A stretch of 15,517 bases of DNA, taken from the NCBI RefSeq assembly GCF_046097595.1, contig NZ_JBJUVG010000020.1:1-15517 (forward strand), written 5' to 3'. Below are positions 6,142 to 12,604 of the stretch, in pieces. The DNA comes from Peptococcus simiae. Lineage in GTDB: Bacteria; Bacillota; Peptococcia; Peptococcales; Peptococcaceae. Made by a program: the position numbers and the translations under genes. The notes beneath the pieces were generated by a model, which was given only the letters and a program-made list of their open reading frames with translations, made no database searches and had not been told where the DNA came from. Within the stretch, counting starts at the first letter, position 1. Each line of letters opens with the position of its first letter.

Positions 6142-6972
6142 TTAGTCACGGCGGCGTAGGAGGGCCAGACCGCTACCGGCCAAGAGGAGGCCGACAGGAA
6201 CCGCTAAGCCAAGCTGACCGGTCTTGGGCACGCTCTTACTGCTGCTGGAGCTGGTCTTGGAAGTGGATGAAGGACTGGAGGTCCTGCCGGTGGTGCTTTT
6301 AGCGGTGTTGCTCTTATTGGTCGTATTGTTGGTCTTTTGGTCCTTGTTATCCTTGTTGTCTTTATTATCTTTGTTATCTTTTTGGTCTTTGGGGTCTTTT
6401 TCCGTGGGCTTAGCGGCCTCTCCCGGTTTAGCGGGGTCAGCCGGCTTGGCTGCCGGATCGGTAGCTTGGCCTTCACCCGGTTTGGCCGGGTCTTGTCCCG
6501 GTTTCGCTACAAGGGCAGCTGCTGTTATCGGAGCGGTTTCAGCCAACATCCGGTCCTTGCCGGTGGCATCCAGGGTCACCCGGATGGCCGGAGAGTTATC
6601 ACCAACGGTGGCCAGGGCTACGACCTGGTAGGAAAAGTAGCTGCCGTCGACGTCCTGCCGGGGCAGGTTGAGCCAGGCCTTGGTATCATTGGCCTTGACC
6701 TTGACCGGTTCAGCGACATTGGTCCACTTGCCATCTGCCTTGGCCCGGCGTAAAAGCAGCTGGTCGTCTGTTTTGGCATGGGCGATAACGGAGACCTGGC
6801 TGGCTTCAGACCCCTTTTGCAGGGTCAGGTAGAAGCTGGGCTGCTCAATGCGGGCGGTATCGGTGCTTTTGGCCGGGGTTTCCGGAGCTGGGAGGGCTGC
6901 AAATGCCGCTGCCGGACCAACGGAGGCACAAAAGGCCAGGGTCAGGCCCGCTGCGAGGATTTTCTTATACAT
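6142..6972 (-). CDS. Sortase-anchored surface protein with VPKTG motif and KDN repeat
   Basis: The 276-residue protein has a signal peptide (1-26, lysines then a hydrophobic core ending AFAA). A folded region at about 40-140 carries beta-type sequence that looks fibronectin- or Ig-like, without a clear family match. Next come a Pro/Ala/Lys wall-spanning stretch (157-190, PAKPGE repeats), a KDN/KDQ repeat (192-213) and a Ser/Thr-rich stalk (214-247). VPKTG at 248-252 stands in for LPXTG; a hydrophobic helix and the RRRD tail complete a sortase sorting signal. The gene starts at 6972 with AAGG 7 bases upstream; the TTG at 6990 in the same frame lacks a ribosome site. No sortase gene is in the window. 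Its ligand is unknown; adhesion or a simple display role are both possible. Confidence 0.8.
   Translation of the reverse strand: MYKKILAAGLTLAFCASVGPAAAFAALPAPETPAKSTDTARIEQPSFYLTLQKGSEASQVSVIAHAKTDDQLLLRRAKADGKWTNVAEPVKVKANDTKAWLNLPRQDVDGSYFSYQVVALATVGDNSPAIRVTLDATGKDRMLAETAPITAAALVAKPGQDPAKPGEGQATDPAAKPADPAKPGEAAKPTEKDPKDQKDNKDNKDNKDNKDQKTNNTTNKSNTAKSTTGRTSSPSSTSKTSSSSSKSVPKTGQLGLAVPVGLLLAGSGLALLRRRD
6334..6399 (-). repeat. Short tandem repeat encoding KDN/KDQ units
   Basis: This stretch encodes residues 192-213 as consecutive Lys-Asp-X triplets (X = Pro, Gln or Asn), that is, 9-base units with synonymous and missense variation. Such tracts can gain or lose units by slippage without changing frame, altering stalk length. 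Confidence 0.7.
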
Positions 6973-7032
6973 GGTGTCGCCTTCTTTCAAGGTAAAATTT
7001 AAGTAAGCCGAGACTACATCTAGGATAGTTTT

Positions 7033-7061
7033 AGTATATTGGACTGGTTAAGGCTTGTCAA
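7033..7061 (-). promoter_or_regulatory. Near-consensus promoter for the surface-protein gene
   Basis: On the minus strand, TTGACA (7061-7056) and TATACT (7038-7033) are separated by exactly 17 bases, with a leader of about 50 bases to the ATG at 6972. The -35 lies inside the last codons of hydF (Ile-Asp-Lys), so the surface gene is independently transcribed although no terminator separates it from hydF. Confidence 0.8.
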
Positions 7062-8268
7062 TAGGCGCTTCCAGCCGGCTCCCATCCGGCAGGGTAACCT
7101 GGGAGAGGATGCCGGTCAGGCCGGCAATGGCCATGCCGTAATTGGTGATGGGGACCCCGGCCGCCTGGCAGGCGGCAATCCGGGCCAGGACATAGGACCG
7201 GGTGAACATACAGGCCCCACAGTGGATAACCAGGTCATAGGGGCTGAGGTCGCTGGGGAAGTCGTCCCCGCCGACAATATCCAGGTGGACCCCCTCCCCT
7301 AATTTTTTCCGCAGGAGCCGGGGCAGCTTGACCCGGCCAATATCTTCGGAGGTCGGGGTATGGCTGCAGGCCTCTGCAATGAGGATCCGGGCCGGGGCCG
7401 GCTGGGCCAGGAGCCGCTGGGCCCCTTGGGCAAAGACGTCCGCCCGGCCCTTATAGCTGGCAAAGAGGACGCTAAAGGAGGTCAGGACGGTCTCCGCCGG
7501 GCAGAGAGCCGCCACCTGGGCAAAGGCCTGGCTATCAGTAATCATCAGGTCCGGCGGGGCCTGGAGGGCCGCCAGGGCGGCCGGCAGGGTTTCGGGCGTG
7601 CTGCAGATGGGCAGGGCGGCCCGGTCCAAGAGTTCGCGAATGGTCTGGACCTGGGGCAGGATGAGCCGGCCCTTGGGCGCGGCCTGGTCCTGGGGCATGA
7701 CCAGGACCACCCGATCGCCGGCTCGGACCAGGTCACCGGTAATATAGATGGCCTCTTCGGTCGGCAGGAGGGCCCGGACGGCCTGGCGCAACTGGTCCAG
7801 TCCTTGGCCGGTCTGGCCGCTGACCAGGATGACCGCTTCCCCTATTTGTTCCGACAAGGCCGCTGCCAGGGTGGCCCGGCCGGGCTTATCCCCCTGGGAG
7901 AGGACAGGCAGGGCCGGGCCTTGCGCCCGGAGAGCCTGCCAGCGGGCCAGTTCTTCTGTATCGCCAGTGGCAAAAACCAGGATGGCCAGGGACAGGCCCT
8001 TGGCCAGGGCCTCGGTCTTAGCCACCCGGAGGGCACCCAGGTCACCGGTATCGTCAAAGCCGGCGGTATCAATGAGGGTCACCGGGCCGACGCCCGGCCA
8101 TTCGGTATTGACCCGGTGGGCGTCGGTGGTAGTGCCGGGTTGGTCGCTGACGATGCCGGCGGCCTGGCCCAGGAGGGCATTAAAGAGGCTGGTTTTACCG
8201 GCATTCCGCCGGCCGACCAGGCCAATGGTGGGCCGGTCGCCGCGGGGGGTATCCATGAGCCCGGCCAT
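7048..8268 (-). CDS. hydF: [FeFe]-hydrogenase maturation GTPase HydF
   Basis: HydF is the scaffold that receives the 2Fe subcluster precursor and delivers it to apo-hydrogenase. The 406-residue length is typical. The N-terminal GTPase domain shows G1 (Gly19 to Ser27, GRRNAGKTS), the switch I threonines 46-48 and G3 (Asp67-Thr-Ala-Gly70). The C-terminal iron-sulfur ligands are Cys301-x-His303 and His349-Cys350-x2-Cys353, the diagnostic HydF pattern. The G4 position, normally NKxD, reads Ser124-Gln-Gly-Asp127, so guanine recognition may be altered. Its ATG overlaps the hydG stop by one base (TGATG), indicating translational coupling as the last gene of the maturase cluster. Transcripts may run on into the surface-protein gene. 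Confidence 0.95.
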   Translation of the reverse strand: MAGLMDTPRGDRPTIGLVGRRNAGKTSLFNALLGQAAGIVSDQPGTTTDAHRVNTEWPGVGPVTLIDTAGFDDTGDLGALRVAKTEALAKGLSLAILVFATGDTEELARWQALRAQGPALPVLSQGDKPGRATLAAALSEQIGEAVILVSGQTGQGLDQLRQAVRALLPTEEAIYITGDLVRAGDRVVLVMPQDQAAPKGRLILPQVQTIRELLDRAALPICSTPETLPAALAALQAPPDLMITDSQAFAQVAALCPAETVLTSFSVLFASYKGRADVFAQGAQRLLAQPAPARILIAEACSHTPTSEDIGRVKLPRLLRKKLGEGVHLDIVGGDDFPSDLSPYDLVIHCGACMFTRSYVLARIAACQAAGVPITNYGMAIAGLTGILSQVTLPDGSRLEAPIDKP

Positions 8269-9701
8269 CAGAAACGGAAGTCCCTTTTGCCGGCGTCAAT
8301 ATCATGGATGTGGTCCGCTGTTATCCGGCGGACTTCTTCGTTATCAATGTGTTGTAACTGGTCGTCAATGACCCGCTCACCGACGGCCTTAGTGGCCTCG
8401 GAGGCGTAGTCATCCAGGTATTCTCTCAGGGTCATGAGGGCATTGGGCAGGCAGCAGTTTTGGATCTGCCCGCTCTTGCACAGGGCCATAAAGCGATCAC
8501 CGGTCCGGCCGGCCCGGTAGCAGGCCGTACAGAAGGAGGGCACATAGCCCAAGTCCATGAGCCAGTGGACCACCTCATCCAGGGTCCGGGTGTCATTGAC
8601 GTCAAACTGGGCGCTGTTGTCTTCCGGCTTTTCTTCTTCCGCATAACCGCCAACGCTGGTCCGGGACCCGCCGCTGATCTGGCTGATCCCCACTTCCAGG
8701 CAGCGACGGCGGATGTCCTGGCTTTCCCGGGTACTCATGATCATCCCCGTATAGGGTACAGCAATCCGCAGGGCCGCCACCAACTGGACAAAGCGGTCAT
8801 CGGTCAGGCTGTTGTCAAAGCTGGTGGGGTCGATGTCATCGGCCGGCCGGACCCGGGGGACCGAGATGGTATGGGGGCCTACGCCAAAGACCGCCTCCAG
8901 ATGTTCAGCGTGCATGAGCTGGCCGACAAATTCATAGCGGTAGCTTTCCAGGCCATACAGGACGCCCAGGCCCACGTCATCAATGCCGGCCTCCATGGCC
9001 CGGTCATGGGCCTCGGTATGCCACTTGTAGTTGTGCTTGGGCCCGGTCGGGTGGAGGGCTTCGTAGTTCTCTTTATGGTAGGTTTCCTGGAAGAGGACAT
9101 AGGTGCCGATGTCAGCGGCCTTGAGCCGCTTGAAGTCCTCAACGGACAGGGCGGCAATATTGACATTGACCCGGCGGATGGCCCCATTCTTATGCTTGGT
9201 ATTATAAATGGTATGAATGCAGTCGATGATATAGTCCAGGGGGTTGTTTACCGGGTCCTCACCGGCTTCAATGGCCAGACGTTTGTGGCCCATATCCTGG
9301 AGGGCGATGACCTCTTTGGCCACCTCTTCCTGGGTCAGTTTTTTCCGGTGGATGGTCTTGTTCGGTGCATGGTAGGGGCAGTAAAGGCAGCCGTTGACGC
9401 AGTAATTGGATAGGTAAAGGGGCGCCATCATAACAATCCGGTCCCCATAGAAGTCCCGCTTGATTTCCTTGGCCAGGGCCATGATGGCCTCTACCTTTTC
9501 CGGAATGTTGCAGTCCAGCAAGAGGAGGGCCTCCCGGTGGTTGAGCCCCTTCCGCAGACGGGCCTTCTCCAGGGTTGCATCGATAAGGGCTTCGTCGTCC
9601 CGATGGGCATCGGCCCAGGCCAGGCAGTCCAGAATTTCCGCGTGGTTGATGAAGGCTTCCGCCTCTTTAGAGGCGACATCGTACACCACTTGTTTTGTCA
9701 T
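8268..9701 (-). CDS. hydG: [FeFe]-hydrogenase maturase HydG (tyrosine-cleaving radical SAM enzyme)
   Basis: HydG cleaves tyrosine with S-adenosylmethionine chemistry to give p-cresol and the CO and cyanide ligands of the H-cluster. The radical-SAM cluster ligands are Cys101-x3-Cys105-x2-Cys108 (YCVNGCLYC). The C-terminal HydG-specific cluster is Cys391-x2-Cys394-x22-Cys417, with exactly the expected spacing, so the enzyme looks fully functional. The start at 9701 gives 477 residues, the usual family length, with AGAGGAG about 8 bases upstream. An in-frame ATG at 9791 would add 30 residues unlike HydG. It follows hydE after 123 bases, longer than the other gaps in the cluster, so a separate promoter or regulatory site there is possible. 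It overlaps hydF by one base. Confidence 0.96.
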   Translation of the reverse strand: MTKQVVYDVASKEAEAFINHAEILDCLAWADAHRDDEALIDATLEKARLRKGLNHREALLLLDCNIPEKVEAIMALAKEIKRDFYGDRIVMMAPLYLSNYCVNGCLYCPYHAPNKTIHRKKLTQEEVAKEVIALQDMGHKRLAIEAGEDPVNNPLDYIIDCIHTIYNTKHKNGAIRRVNVNIAALSVEDFKRLKAADIGTYVLFQETYHKENYEALHPTGPKHNYKWHTEAHDRAMEAGIDDVGLGVLYGLESYRYEFVGQLMHAEHLEAVFGVGPHTISVPRVRPADDIDPTSFDNSLTDDRFVQLVAALRIAVPYTGMIMSTRESQDIRRRCLEVGISQISGGSRTSVGGYAEEEKPEDNSAQFDVNDTRTLDEVVHWLMDLGYVPSFCTACYRAGRTGDRFMALCKSGQIQNCCLPNALMTLREYLDDYASEATKAVGERVIDDQLQHIDNEEVRRITADHIHDIDAGKRDFRF

Positions 9702-9805
9702 TTGAATTACTCCTCTCTTTTGAGTCAGCCTTGGCTTTCTCATCAGATCCTCTGTATGCTTGCTTGTATATCCATTTGTCTTGGTCGTCATAAAATAGGC
9801 CTCAC

Positions 9806-9816
9806 CCCTGAATAAG
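9806..9816 (-). promoter_or_regulatory. Copy of an 11-base motif upstream of hydG
   Basis: The minus strand reads CTTATTCAGGG, 104 bases before the hydG start and 8 bases past the hydE stop. The identical 11 bases occur at 11175-11185 upstream of the TM1266-family gene. It is not a clean sigma-A promoter element; a regulatory role is only inferred from the repetition. Confidence 0.3.
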
Positions 9817-9824
9817 ATTCCTTG

Positions 9825-10880
9825 CTAAAAATCAGGGTGGTTCCCGGCCTGAACGGCAATCCGGTAACCGACCGTCGCCAATTCAGCGGCCAGGGCCTGG
9901 ACATTTTCCGCCGCCTCTGTGCCAGAGGACCGCTTGCCGTCGTAGAGGCTGTAGTCCTTCCGGACCGAGGGCGGCGATAGGTTGGGCATGATCACGTTAC
10001 AGCCCGCAGCGATACCGGCCAGGTGGCCCCGGGGGTCCAAGGTGGCCAGGGCCGTCGTGGCCGGTAGGAGCACCTTGGGCAGGAGCAGGCGGACCAGGGC
10101 CAGGATAACCAGGGTTTCGGTAACCCCGCCAGCCGGCTGGTCGGCAAAGGGGGTGGCATGGTGGGGGATAAAGGGCCCCAGACCCACCATTTGGGGCTGG
10201 AAGTCCTGGATAAATAAAAAGTCCTGGACCAACTGGCTGGTCCCCTGGCCGGGCGACCCGACCATCATCCCGCAGCCGGCCTGGAAGCCCAGGGCCTGGA
10301 GGTCCGCTAGGGCCTCCAGCCGCCGGGCCAGGGACATCTCGTCCGGGTGGAGCCGGCTATAGTGGGCCGGGTCAGCGGTTTCATGCCGGAGCAGGTAGCG
10401 CCGGGCCCCGGCTGCGTAAAGCCTGGCATAGCTTTCCCGGGACCTTTCCCCCAGGGATAGGGTCAGGACACAATCGGGAAAGCGGTGCCTAATAGCCTGA
10501 ATGAATGGCACCAAGCGGTTATCCGTCCAGTAGGGGTCTTCACCCCCCTGGAGGACAAAGGTCCGAAAGCCGGCCTGGTAGCCAGCCTCACAGGCCTCCA
10601 GCACCTGATCCTCGCTGAGCCGGTAGCGGCTGACCTCCCGGTTGTCCCGGCGGATACCGCAGTAGTAGCAATTGTTCTGGCAGATATTGGTCAGTTCAAT
10701 GAGGCCCCGGATGTAAACGGTCTTGCCGTAGGTGGCCTGGGCCCTTGCCTGGGCCAGGGGGGCCAGGGCCTCCAAAAAAGCCGGCTGGGTCCGGGCCGCC
10801 AGCAGGACAGCCCAGTCCTCCGCCGATAGGCGCCCTGCTCGGACCAACCTTTCCAGGCAGGCCGCTTCCCTAGGCCCCAT
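9825..10880 (-). CDS. hydE: [FeFe]-hydrogenase maturase HydE (radical SAM)
   Basis: HydE is a radical SAM enzyme that acts after HydG on the iron-CO-CN-cysteine synthon toward the dithiolate-bridged di-iron precursor. The cluster ligands are Cys67-x3-Cys71-x2-Cys74 (ICQNNCYYC). Other HydE-like stretches include FVLQGGEDP (108-116), RHETADPAHYSRLHP (165-179) and CNVIMPNLSPP (294-304). The optional second cluster of three cysteines near the C-terminus, present in Thermotoga HydE, is absent; many HydE proteins lack it. The start at 10880 gives 351 residues, the normal length. Upstream in-frame ATGs (10904 and 11051) would add non-homologous residues encoded over the preceding gene. The start overlaps the end of the TM1266-family gene by 11 bases, implying coupled translation. 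Confidence 0.95.
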   Translation of the reverse strand: MGPREAACLERLVRAGRLSAEDWAVLLAARTQPAFLEALAPLAQARAQATYGKTVYIRGLIELTNICQNNCYYCGIRRDNREVSRYRLSEDQVLEACEAGYQAGFRTFVLQGGEDPYWTDNRLVPFIQAIRHRFPDCVLTLSLGERSRESYARLYAAGARRYLLRHETADPAHYSRLHPDEMSLARRLEALADLQALGFQAGCGMMVGSPGQGTSQLVQDFLFIQDFQPQMVGLGPFIPHHATPFADQPAGGVTETLVILALVRLLLPKVLLPATTALATLDPRGHLAGIAAGCNVIMPNLSPPSVRKDYSLYDGKRSSGTEAAENVQALAAELATVGYRIAVQAGNHPDF

Positions 10881-11136
10881 GACAGACCTGCCCCTTATCT
10901 GCATAACAAACCTTGGCCTTGATTCCCTCCAGGGCACCAATCTTACCGGACAAGGCGCTGATCTCAGCCTGGGGAGCATCCATGGCGATGGCGATAATAT
11001 TGATGTCCTTGGCCCGGTAGGGCAGGCCCATCCGCCCGATGATCCAGTCACTGTAGCGGTGCAGGAGCCTGTTTAAAAGCTCCACCTGGGCCTTGTCATG
11101 GACTATGATACTGACAATAGCTACCCGTGTCTCCAT
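10870..11136 (-). CDS. TM1266-family small protein of the iron-only hydrogenase gene cluster
   Basis: The 88-residue protein matches the TM1266 family (putative iron-only hydrogenase system regulator, TIGR03959), which has a ferredoxin-like ACT-type fold and is found almost only beside hydE, hydF and hydG. Visible features are an N-terminal beta strand (RVAIVSIIVHD), a helix ending HRYSDWIIGRMGLPY, a second strand (DINIIAIAMD) and a final helix-strand with KVCYADKG. No DNA-binding motif is seen, so the regulator label is unproven; ligand or metal sensing is possible. AGGAGG lies about 7 bases before the ATG. It is the first gene of the maturase set, overlapping hydE by 11 bases and starting 51 bases after the MFS pump gene. 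Confidence 0.9.
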   Translation of the reverse strand: METRVAIVSIIVHDKAQVELLNRLLHRYSDWIIGRMGLPYRAKDINIIAIAMDAPQAEISALSGKIGALEGIKAKVCYADKGQVCHGA

Positions 11137-11174
11137 TCCTTCCCCTCCTAATATCTCTATCCTTCCACTGCTTT

Positions 11175-11185
11175 CCCTGAATAAG
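11175..11185 (-). promoter_or_regulatory. Copy of an 11-base motif upstream of the TM1266-family gene
   Basis: The minus strand reads CTTATTCAGGG, 38 bases before the start codon and 2 bases past the MFS stop, identical to the copy at 9806-9816. Here CCCT and AGGG within and beside it form a small inverted repeat. Its role is unknown. Confidence 0.3.
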
Positions 11186-11187
11186 GG

Positions 11188-12534
11188 TTAGACCGCATGC
11201 CGCCGCCTGGCCAGGGCCCATAGGGCCAGCAAGAGCAGGCCGGCAACCATCATCATATCCAGCAGGCCCGCAAACATGCCCCGGGTCATATCCCCATGGA
11301 CCATGACTGCCAGGGCCACACTGGAGCCAATGGCTCCTAAGTAACGGGATGACTGCAAGAGGCCTATGGCCATCCCCGTATAGTCCCCCGGCGTATGCCG
11401 CATGAGTGCCAGCTGGACGGTAACATTTAAGGCCCCATAGGCCAGGCCGGAAAAGGCCATGAGGGCGATGATCACCCCCAGGCCATGGCCCAGGAAAAAG
11501 ACCTTGAACAAGACCCCGGTCAGGGCCAGGACCAGGACCCCAAAGGCCAGGGCCCTTTCATAGCCCACCCGGTCCGCATACCGGCCAACCGGCGGCCCTA
11601 CTAGCATGGATACCCCGGCACAGGAAAGCATGATGAGCCCACTCTTCCCCGCAGAAAAGCCCATAACCGTCTGAAGATACAAGGGCAAGCCGAAGAAAAT
11701 AATATAGTAGTAGACATTGACCAGGAGGTTCATTACCAGGCTCAGGCCAATCATGGGGTAGCGGCGAAAGAGGCCCAGGTCAATAAAGGGCTTGGCCGTC
11801 CGCCGCTCCCGACGCCAAAAAAAGACCAGAGCTGCAAGCCCTGTCAGTAAAATCCACCATTGGCCTCCATCCTTTAAGGTGAGGATAAAGCCCACCAGGC
11901 AGAGCACCGTCATGGTGAAGAAAAAGACCCCAGGCAAGTCCACCTCTTTCAGGAGCCGCCGGTCGAGCCGGAGAGCCGTTTCATCGGCCGGATAAAACCG
12001 CCAGCAAAGAAAAAGCGCCAGGAGAATCACCGGAATATTCACCAGGAAAATCCCCTGCCAGCTCCACCAGGCAATGGCCAGGCCGCCAATTGAGGGGCCC
12101 AGCGCCGCCATGGCCGCATTTACCGTAGCCATGAGGGCGACCATCTCCCCCTTCTCTTGCTCATAGACCCGGTTGACCGTTGCATTGGCACAGGGAAAGA
12201 GGGGGCTGGTCCCCAGGCTCTGGATAATCCGCATGACCAGGAGAAAGACAAAGGTCGGTGCCCAGGCCCCACCCAGGGCCGCCAGCAGGGCCAGGCTCAG
12301 CCCAAAAAGAAAGAGCCGCTTATGGCCGGCCATATCCCCCAGCCGGCCCATCAGGGGCTGGCCAACCATGCTGGCCAGGTAAAAGGCAGTGACCAGCCAG
12401 GTCACCGTCGCCAGAGGCAGGGCAAAATCCTGCTGGATACTGTACAGGGCCAGGGCAATCATCGAGCTATTCAAGGGGTTGAGCATAACGCCCAGACTTA
12501 ACCCCGTTACTACCGGTATATTCCTTCTTTTCAT
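11188..12534 (-). CDS. MFS drug transporter, EmrB/QacA (DHA2, 14-TM) type
   Basis: The 448-residue protein has about 14 hydrophobic segments, matching the DHA2 family of proton-driven multidrug exporters. Motif A is visible at residues 63-73 (G-R-L-G-D-M-A-G-H-K-R), and the antiporter motif C in helix 5 appears as GPSIGG at 146-151. The start at 12534 is preferred because AGGAGG lies 4 bases upstream; an ATG at 12555 in the same frame has no ribosome site. No promoter or terminator is clear in the 51 bases before the TM1266-family gene, so it may be co-transcribed with the hydrogenase maturation genes, though no functional link is known. The substrate is unknown. Base composition matches the GC-rich part of the window. 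Confidence 0.88.
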   Translation of the reverse strand: MKRRNIPVVTGLSLGVMLNPLNSSMIALALYSIQQDFALPLATVTWLVTAFYLASMVGQPLMGRLGDMAGHKRLFLFGLSLALLAALGGAWAPTFVFLLVMRIIQSLGTSPLFPCANATVNRVYEQEKGEMVALMATVNAAMAALGPSIGGLAIAWWSWQGIFLVNIPVILLALFLCWRFYPADETALRLDRRLLKEVDLPGVFFFTMTVLCLVGFILTLKDGGQWWILLTGLAALVFFWRRERRTAKPFIDLGLFRRYPMIGLSLVMNLLVNVYYYIIFFGLPLYLQTVMGFSAGKSGLIMLSCAGVSMLVGPPVGRYADRVGYERALAFGVLVLALTGVLFKVFFLGHGLGVIIALMAFSGLAYGALNVTVQLALMRHTPGDYTGMAIGLLQSSRYLGAIGSSVALAVMVHGDMTRGMFAGLLDMMMVAGLLLLALWALARRRHAV

Positions 12535-12575
12535 AGCGCCTCCTAATGCCCCCATTGTAGCACGCCCCCGGGCAC

Positions 12576-12604
12576 AAAAAAAGGCCGCAGCTGCGGCTAA
12601 AAAA
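12576..12604 (-). terminator. Terminator after the restriction endonuclease gene
   Basis: The perfect palindrome GCCGCAGCTGCGGC (12584-12597) is followed on the minus strand by a T7 tract (12582-12576) and preceded by an A/T-rich run. It lies immediately past the endonuclease stop and marks the join between the AT-rich module and the GC-rich chromosome. Confidence 0.85.

Noticed and set aside
7360..8409. Long plus-strand open frame (349 codons) opposite hydF
   Set aside because: It is antisense to a clearly conserved gene, in GC-rich DNA where opposite-strand frames stay open. The product is Gly/Gln/Asp-rich low-complexity sequence with no recognisable domain.
8460..9413. Long plus-strand open frame (317 codons) opposite hydG
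   Set aside because: Same reason: hydG has all its cysteine motifs, and the antisense product resembles no family.
9702..9791. 30-residue N-terminal extension of HydG from an ATG at 9791
   Set aside because: The segment is unlike HydG, the family length fits the 9701 start, and a good AGAGGAG site precedes 9701. A GAGG before 9791 leaves a small chance of a leader peptide.
10881..11051. Longer HydE start with 57 extra residues
   Set aside because: The extra residues are encoded over the TM1266-family gene in another frame and are not HydE-like; 351 residues is the normal length.
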